Source: Desulfurococcales archaeon (lineage in GTDB: Archaea > Thermoproteota > Thermoprotei_A > Sulfolobales > Desulfurococcaceae). Taken from it: a stretch of 9,616 nucleotides of DNA. The position numbers and the translations under genes are program-made. The notes under the pieces are model-generated. The model searched no databases. It had not been told where the DNA came from and saw only the letters and a list, made by a program, of their open reading frames with translations. Within the stretch, counting starts at the first letter, position 1; each line of letters opens with the position of its first letter. Shown piece by piece: positions 5,677 to 9,616 of the stretch. Location of the stretch: contig JALSQP010000104.1 of NCBI GenBank assembly GCA_026985375.1, positions 1-9,616 of the forward strand. The letters are read 5' to 3'.

Positions 5677-6540
5677 TTGGATGGTTTCGGAGACATTATT
5701 AGTTTAATGTTTTGGATCCTGTTGCTCTATGTGTTGATTCATCCACAGCTTCAGTACAAGGCATTGCTGAACGCAAGGCTACGTCTGATAAGGACTATTG
5801 AGAGAAAGTATGGATGGCGTGTAATCACAATGATACATAGACAGGAAAAAATAGGGTTCTTGGGCATTCCTGTTTATAGGTTCATAGACATAGAGGATTC
5901 CGAGGCCATCATACGGGCTATAAGAACCACCCCACCTGAACAACCCATAGCACTAATACTACATACGCCTGGAGGACTAGTTCTAGCAGCTTCCCAGATA
6001 GCAATGGCTCTGAGAAGCCATCCAGCCAAAAAGATAGTCATAGTGCCCCACTACGCTATGAGCGGTGGAACGCTTGTAGCCTTGGCTGCCGATGAAATAC
6101 TATTAGATCGCCATGCAGTGCTCGGCCCTCTCGATCCACAGCTACCTACATCAAAAGGCACGTTCCCAGCTCCAAGTCTGGTAAAGATCGCAAAGATAAA
6201 GGGAGAAAAAGCCAGCGATGAGATCCTGATATATGCTGATATTGCTGAGAAAGCACTGAGAGAAATGCAGGGCTTTATCAAGAAGATCCTTAAGGGTAGG
6301 ATGCCCGACGAGAAAGCTGAAGAAATAGCTAAGAAGCTTACCGAGGGATACTATACCCATGATTACCCAATAACATTCGAAGAGGTTAAAGAACTAGGCC
6401 TACCAGTCAAAGACGAGATACCACCTGAGGTCTATGAGCTTATGGAGCTATATCCGCAAGCGTTGCAGTACAGGCCCGGGGTTGAATACCTGCCCAGACC
6501 ATATCATCCTATACATAGAAGAGATAGTGGGAAGAAATAA
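5677..6540 (+). CDS. Membrane-anchored SDH/ClpP-type serine protease
   Basis: This protein resembles the SDH (serine dehydrogenase proteinase) group of ClpP/crotonase-fold proteases, membrane-bound enzymes whose archaeal substrates are unknown. A single hydrophobic segment at the N-terminus (ISLMFWILLLYVLI) anchors it, with the protease domain probably cytosolic. Conserved marks are LIHRQE-like MIHRQEKIGFLGIP, the oxyanion-loop HTPGG, the nucleophile motif YAMSGGTLVALAADE with its catalytic serine, and LGPLDPQ after it. The tail (YYTHDYPITFEEVKELGLPV) is also family-like. Three starts are possible: TTG 5662, TTG 5677 (GGTG eight bases upstream) and ATG 5707, which would cut into the membrane segment. 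I prefer 5677. It stands alone on the plus strand, between the METTL5-like gene (divergent) and dph2 (convergent, 36 bases away). It may act in membrane protein quality control. Confidence 0.88.
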   Translation: MDGFGDIISLMFWILLLYVLIHPQLQYKALLNARLRLIRTIERKYGWRVITMIHRQEKIGFLGIPVYRFIDIEDSEAIIRAIRTTPPEQPIALILHTPGGLVLAASQIAMALRSHPAKKIVIVPHYAMSGGTLVALAADEILLDRHAVLGPLDPQLPTSKGTFPAPSLVKIAKIKGEKASDEILIYADIAEKALREMQGFIKKILKGRMPDEKAEEIAKKLTEGYYTHDYPITFEEVKELGLPVKDEIPPEVYELMELYPQALQYRPGVEYLPRPYHPIHRRDSGKK

Positions 6541-6576
6541 TATTTCGCCATATACTGTCTTCTTTGAAAGAGCTCA
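6541..6576. other. Convergent intergenic gap
   Basis: Only 36 bases separate the stop codons of the protease gene and dph2. A short dyad TCTTT-G-AAAGA (6561-6571) and a pyrimidine-rich TGTCTTCTTT on the plus strand are the only structure; the latter could help end the protease transcript. No strong terminator is visible. Confidence 0.3.
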
Positions 6577-7614
6577 TCAAGGAAATATGTATTCGTCAAA
6601 CTCTTTTTTGAGCACCATTATTAGTTCTCCAGGTGTTATTACGGGTTTATGATAATCGGATAAATCATCTATGGGAAGTCTAGGGCAACTAGTTATAACG
6701 AACGCATCAGGACTAAATGCGTTATCAATTGATGCTATCCTGTCCTTATCGACCATTGACACTGAGAAAACAAAGTACTGAATGTTGTGCTTATCGAGAA
6801 GACTTTCTAGGTAATTCAAAAGTGGTAACCTGTATTGCCCAAGTGTTGGCGATGTTATTAAGGCTATTCTATGGATATCTCTCTTCAATAATTCATATAT
6901 TTTGTAATATCTAATCTTCAAAATTTTTTCAGAGTATTTGGACGCATTCCATATACATTCCTTATGAGGATCGAGTCCATAGACATGACGATTTCTTAAA
7001 ACTAATGATAAGCCTAGAGCATGGAATTTCCCACCAGAAACGACGATAAATGTCTCAGTCTTTCCAAGTATGTTTAGAGCAGCACTATATTCGCATCCAA
7101 GCACTTGTCCCTTCTCCATCCACGGATTCGATGGCTCACCAATATGTACAACATAGCCTCTTCGATTAAGGTGATCTGCCAATTTGCTAAGATAACGTAT
7201 ATACTGTATGCTTGCAACCAGTCCTATGTTCTTATTATTTATAGTTTGTATTATTTTATCGACTAACTTATCCGAGGGTTCTTCAGAATAATAAGCTGGC
7301 ATATACAGTACTGGGATCGGGAGATCCCTGTATAGCCATGGATATCTATTATGACCAACGTGCACAACAGCGTCTACAGCCATTGTATCAATTTCATCAG
7401 ATCTTAGCATACAAGAACCATACCATGGCTCGCCCGAAATTATTAGTTCGATCTCTGGGAAATTTTTCTTCATAAACCATACAAGCTCATGTAGAAGGGG
7501 TTTAAGCCCATCCGGAGCTTGTAATAATAATCTCTTCACATTGTTTTCAATGATAAATTTCCCTAGCATATTCAGATCTAACTCATAGAGATCACTAATT
7601 TCTACCATACTCAT
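6577..7614 (-). CDS. dph2: Diphthamide synthesis enzyme Dph2
   Basis: Dph2 is the radical-SAM-like 4Fe-4S enzyme that transfers the 3-amino-3-carboxypropyl group of SAM to a histidine of elongation factor 2, the first step of diphthamide formation. The three cluster cysteines, one from each repeat-like domain, are present: C68 in EPWYGSCM, C174 in VLGCEYSAA and C310 in TSCPRLPIDD. QAPDGLKP near the N-terminus and the VHVGHNRYPW segment (85-93) are also typical. The length, 345 residues, is close to archaeal homologues, which work as homodimers. I start it at ATG 7614; GTG 7617 and ATG 7608 are possible and no clear ribosome binding site decides, consistent with a short or leaderless mRNA. Its own promoter-like sequence lies in the 137-bp gap after L10e. 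Confidence 0.94.
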   Translation of the reverse strand: MSMVEISDLYELDLNMLGKFIIENNVKRLLLQAPDGLKPLLHELVWFMKKNFPEIELIISGEPWYGSCMLRSDEIDTMAVDAVVHVGHNRYPWLYRDLPIPVLYMPAYYSEEPSDKLVDKIIQTINNKNIGLVASIQYIRYLSKLADHLNRRGYVVHIGEPSNPWMEKGQVLGCEYSAALNILGKTETFIVVSGGKFHALGLSLVLRNRHVYGLDPHKECIWNASKYSEKILKIRYYKIYELLKRDIHRIALITSPTLGQYRLPLLNYLESLLDKHNIQYFVFSVSMVDKDRIASIDNAFSPDAFVITSCPRLPIDDLSDYHKPVITPGELIMVLKKEFDEYIFP

Positions 7615-7641
7615 CACTATTTGATTCTTGTTTGGGCATAA

Positions 7642-7666
7642 TTATCTAGATTTTAATTTTATCTAG
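7642..7666 (-). promoter_or_regulatory. AT-rich repeat and TATA region of dph2
   Basis: TTATCTAG occurs twice (7642-7649 and 7659-7666), 17 bases apart. Read on the minus strand, the AT-rich interval (GATAAAATTAAAATC, 7649-7663) offers the best TATA box for dph2, with a predicted start of transcription near 7630. CTAGAT/ATCTAG also form a 6-bp inverted repeat round it. A regulator bound at these repeats would cover the TATA box, but this is inference. Confidence 0.4.
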
Positions 7667-7751
7667 TTCCGATAATGAAAATCACTGGAATTGTAGAATG
7701 GAATACTAAGTAGGGTGTATTCTTAATCATTCATTATATGTGATAGTAAAA

Positions 7752-8276
7752 TCAGACTGGTTTTAGTCCCGGTTTTAATTGTTTGAATCTAATCCTTGCT
7801 GGTAATGGTAGTTTAGAGGCCGCCCTTCTTAACGCTTCTTTGGCATGTTCAACATGTTCTTTCTTTATACGTACTTCCATTACTACTGTTCCTGGATATA
7901 CTCTTGCTGCGGTTCCTATCGGTTTTCCGAATGCTTGTCTCATTCCGTCCTGTAGACGATCTGCACCAGCGAATGCCATCATCTTGTTTTCTCTCAACAC
8001 ATGGTGAGGATAAACCCTTACTTTTAGGAAGTAATTGTTTTCGCCCACACTTGTGCTGAGATATTTGTTCGCCATTACACGCGCTGCTTCTAGTGCGTTA
8101 TGTCTTATCTGCCCAGCCTCGATCATTACTAGTTCCGCGATGTAATCGTAATCGCCGTGGACATCCCCCATTTCAAACTTAACGATCTTGGGTTGTGGCA
8201 CTCCCGGTATATACTCCTTCCTCGTGTAAGGCGGGCCGCTGAAGTGTGTATAACATCGTGCTGGTCTTAGGGGCAT
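7752..8276 (-). CDS. rpl10e: Ribosomal protein L10e (uL16)
   Basis: This is the archaeal/eukaryotic L10e (uL16) protein of the large ribosomal subunit, near the peptidyl transferase centre and tRNA sites. The 174-residue length and start [27 protein letters not shown] are characteristic, as are [25 protein letters not shown], the [33 protein letters not shown] block (loop near the A/P sites) and [11 protein letters not shown] at the end. The ATG has GGTGA five bases upstream. It stands apart from other ribosomal genes, with its own promoter, and is followed after 137 bases by dph2. Both act on translation elongation, though the gap and separate TATA candidates suggest separate transcription. 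Confidence 0.97.
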   Translation of the reverse strand: MPLRPARCYTHFSGPPYTRKEYIPGVPQPKIVKFEMGDVHGDYDYIAELVMIEAGQIRHNALEAARVMANKYLSTSVGENNYFLKVRVYPHHVLRENKMMAFAGADRLQDGMRQAFGKPIGTAARVYPGTVVMEVRIKKEHVEHAKEALRRAASKLPLPARIRFKQLKPGLKPV

Positions 8277-8304
8277 ATTTCACCACTTCTCTATCCACGT
8301 TTAG

Positions 8305-8320
8305 CTCTAATGTGTTAGAG
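8305..8320. promoter_or_regulatory. Palindrome at L10e transcription start
   Basis: CTCTAA (8305-8310) and TTAGAG (8315-8320) form a perfect 6-bp inverted repeat with a 4-base centre. It lies about 20-30 bases downstream of the L10e TATA box, over the predicted start of transcription. If the transcript begins upstream of it, it would be a leader hairpin, which could serve autoregulation by a ribosomal protein; otherwise it may be an operator. Confidence 0.4.
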
Positions 8321-8327
8321 TCTAGAA

Positions 8328-8345
8328 ATATTTTATAAAATTATT
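8328..8345 (-). promoter_or_regulatory. TATA box of rpl10e
   Basis: The minus strand reads AATTTTATAAAATATTTC, containing TTTATAAAATA, a near-ideal archaeal box A. A start of transcription near 8309 would give a leader of about 33 bases that ends in the GGTGA site ahead of the ATG at 8276. It also lies just past the methyltransferase stop codon (8372), so the two minus-strand genes are probably separate transcripts. Confidence 0.65.
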
Positions 8346-8371
8346 CTCTATCTCGGTAAAACTATGTCTTA

Positions 8372-9421
8372 CTACTTCTTTTTCTCGAGGACAATAATAT
8401 GTGGATATAGACTTCCATGATGTACTGTTCGTTCGTGCACTCTGATAAGCCCTAATCCATCAATAACTTTATTTATGAAATTATATTCAGTCGTAATTAT
8501 TGTTATTCGTCCTCGACTGCTCAGACATTTTGATGCAGATGCCAAGAAGTCCTTATAGAGTCTCCGAACGGTTGAAGGACTACCATATCTTATCCCGTAG
8601 GGTGGATTGGAAATTATATGGTCAAACTCTACTGAGAGCTCATGGAGTCTCCGTGCATCCCATACTCCTAAGAATATCCTGTTACGAACACCTGCGGCAA
8701 GCGCATTAAGTCTAGCACCCATTATGTGATGGGGATTCTTGTCAAGGCCTTTTATCTCAGCGTCCTCATGGATGAGGGCAGCCTCTATGGGGATTGTTCC
8801 TCCACCACACATAGGGTCGATTATGACATCGTGGTCTCTGGTACCCGACAATCTTAGCATGGCATAGGCTAATGTGGACTTAAGAGCTGCTGGGTGATTA
8901 TATACTCTATACCCTCTCCTATGCATACTCCTTGTACCCGTGAGTGAAACGCCTACTAGTAATTCGTCGAAACGCTGAAACGCGAAAACAACGACGTGAG
9001 GCTTACGCAGATCCACGGGTGGTCTTTTCCCATAAAACCTCTCAATGTATCTAATCACCACATCACCGATTATTCTTGCAATATCCATAGATGTGAACTC
9101 ATGTGTTCCAACTCTCTCAGCTGATACCGCGAAACTCGTGCTAGGAGTGATGTATTCTTCTAAACCCTCCATTTCACGCACTAGCCTATCTCTAATTCTC
9201 ATTAGATCATCCAGTTTCTCCCCTACTTTACCACGCCACAACAGTATGTAGGCTCTATTTATGCTTCTAAGCCTCATTATCGCATATTCATTGAAGTTCG
9301 CAGGCTTATGGAACACGTAGCCTGACATCATATGGTAGCTCGTCATACCACCCATTTCTGCAACAACTTCTTCGGCAACGATATCCTCTATCCCAGGATT
9401 AACGCTATAGGCTAGCTCCAT
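8372..9421 (-). CDS. trm14: THUMP-domain tRNA guanine methyltransferase, Trm14-like
   Basis: This is a class I SAM methyltransferase with an N-terminal ferredoxin-like/THUMP tRNA-binding region (about residues 1-165) and a catalytic Rossmann domain (about 170-349). Motif I is DPMCGGGTIPIEAAL (202-216) and the catalytic motif is SNPPYG (271-276), preceded by the family's MHRRGYR (166-172). The DPMCGGGT plus NPPYG combination fits the Trm14 group (m2G6 in archaeal tRNA) better than archaeal Trm11/Trm-G10, which more often has DPPYG. Close paralogy leaves some doubt, and the 349-residue length is slightly short. The ATG at 9421 is supported by GGTGAT five bases upstream. It diverges from the tRNA-Leu gene, 73 bases away, and shares its TATA region. 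G is present at position 6 of that tRNA, a possible substrate by inference. Confidence 0.87.
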   Translation of the reverse strand: MELAYSVNPGIEDIVAEEVVAEMGGMTSYHMMSGYVFHKPANFNEYAIMRLRSINRAYILLWRGKVGEKLDDLMRIRDRLVREMEGLEEYITPSTSFAVSAERVGTHEFTSMDIARIIGDVVIRYIERFYGKRPPVDLRKPHVVVFAFQRFDELLVGVSLTGTRSMHRRGYRVYNHPAALKSTLAYAMLRLSGTRDHDVIIDPMCGGGTIPIEAALIHEDAEIKGLDKNPHHIMGARLNALAAGVRNRIFLGVWDARRLHELSVEFDHIISNPPYGIRYGSPSTVRRLYKDFLASASKCLSSRGRITIITTEYNFINKVIDGLGLIRVHERTVHHGSLYPHIIVLEKKK

Positions 9422-9454
9422 ATAATCACCGCCTATGAAGGCATTAGGAACTAC

Positions 9455-9468
9455 CTTAAATATAAATC
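9455..9468. promoter_or_regulatory. Shared divergent TATA region
   Basis: On the plus strand CCTTAAATATAAA sits about 34 bases ahead of the tRNA 5' end, predicting a start near 9487, some 8 bases before the tRNA. On the minus strand the same bases read GGATTTATATTTAAGG, predicting a methyltransferase start near 9436, 15 bases before its ATG. It is the only good TATA element in the 73-bp gap, so both genes may depend on one bidirectional or two overlapping promoters. Confidence 0.6.
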
Positions 9469-9494
9469 CCCTTACCGAATTACCATAGTATGGT

Positions 9495-9607
9495 GCGGGG
9501 GTGCCCGAGCCTGGTCGAAGGGGGCGGACTCAAGACGGTGGCTTACCGCCTAGGGGGAGATCCGCTGGCGTAGGCCGGCGTGGGTTCAAATCCCACCCCC
9601 CGCACCA
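9495..9607 (+). tRNA. tRNA-Leu(CAA) with intron
   Basis: The gene gives a complete class II tRNA. The acceptor stem is GCGGGGG (9495-9501) with CCCCCGC (9597-9603), the discriminator is A9604, and CCA is encoded (9605-9607). The anticodon stem is GCGGA (9524-9528) with TCCGC (9561-9565), and the anticodon CAA lies at 9531-9533. The T stem is GTGGG (9580-9584) with CCCAC (9592-9596), loop TTCAAAT. The long variable arm (9566-9579, GGC/GCC stem) marks it as leucine. The loop is interrupted by a 25-base intron (9535-9559) after position 37; the spliced loop is CTCAAGA. All stems are fully paired, so it should be functional. The window ends 9 bases after the gene, so any element integrated at its 3' end would not be visible. 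Confidence 0.97.
9535..9559 (+). other. 25-nt tRNA intron with bulge-helix-bulge
   Basis: Removal of 25 bases restores a perfect anticodon arm. The trinucleotide AGA occurs at both junctions (9533-9535 and 9558-9560), so the cut could formally fall at four places; the standard site, after position 37, is chosen. The intron folds on itself as GGTGG/CCGCC (9537-9541 and 9546-9550) with loop CTTA. The two AGA triplets fit the paired bulges expected by the archaeal splicing endonuclease, joined by a short helix between CTC of the exon and the G-run of the intron. The central helix looks like three good pairs plus a mismatch, so the motif may be relaxed. Confidence 0.85.
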
Positions 9608-9616
9608 AACACACTA

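Noticed and set aside
7618..7751. Possible C/D box guide RNA in the gap between L10e and dph2
   Set aside because: Some bases resemble box C (ATAATGA, GTGATAG), but there is no matching box D, and C'/D' boxes with proper spacing are absent.
9495..9607. tRNA-Leu as an integration site with an attached mobile element
   Set aside because: No integrase, second copy of the tRNA 3' end or foreign-looking DNA is seen, and only 9 bases follow the gene.
1..9616. CRISPR array, transposon, toxin-antitoxin or defence island
   Set aside because: No regularly spaced repeats, terminal inverted repeats, transposase, Cas or toxin-like genes were found; the genes are housekeeping.

Overview
The window looks like chromosomal DNA from a hyperthermophilic crenarchaeon (Thermoproteota), most likely of the Desulfurococcales. 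The evidence is a eukaryote-like primase, PCNA and GINS set, archaeal RNA polymerase and exosome subunits, L10e, Dph2, TATA-box promoters, GGTGA-type ribosome binding sites, several TTG starts and an intron-containing tRNA-Leu that encodes its own CCA. The order TFS, (small ORF), PCNA, PriS, GINS resembles what is known from Sulfolobus. The order-level placement is inference, because no rRNA is present. The DNA is AT-rich, densely packed with genes, and shows no mobile element, CRISPR array or foreign island.

Layout, left to right. Nearly all genes lie on the minus strand. At 61-3010 a tightly coupled cluster is transcribed right to left: transcription factor S, an unrecognised 62-residue protein, the PCNA sliding clamp, the catalytic primase subunit PriS and a GINS51-type subunit. 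TFS, ORF62, PriS and GINS overlap their neighbours by 1, 19 or 23 bases. PCNA alone has a 68-bp gap in front, with its own promoter-like sequence and a perfect palindrome.

At 3114-5635 a second minus-strand cluster is transcribed in the order METTL5-like RNA methyltransferase, exosome subunit Csl4, a DUF2067-like protein, RNA polymerase subunit Rpo11 (RpoL), and an unrecognised cysteine-containing 104-residue protein. It joins rRNA modification, RNA degradation and transcription. A membrane-anchored SDH/ClpP-type serine protease (5677-6540) is the only convincing plus-strand protein gene. It diverges from the METTL5-like gene and converges on dph2.

At 6577-9607 lie dph2 (first step of diphthamide synthesis on elongation factor 2), ribosomal protein L10e/uL16 and a Trm14-like THUMP tRNA methyltransferase. 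The last diverges from tRNA-Leu(CAA), which carries a 25-nt intron; the two share one TATA-like region.

The window is therefore housekeeping DNA for replication, transcription and translation. I see no clear new defence or mobile system. The least explained items are two small unknown proteins (ORF62 and ORF104), the DUF2067-like protein, two palindromes lying between the TATA box and the predicted start of transcription (pcna and L10e), and the shared methyltransferase/tRNA promoter.
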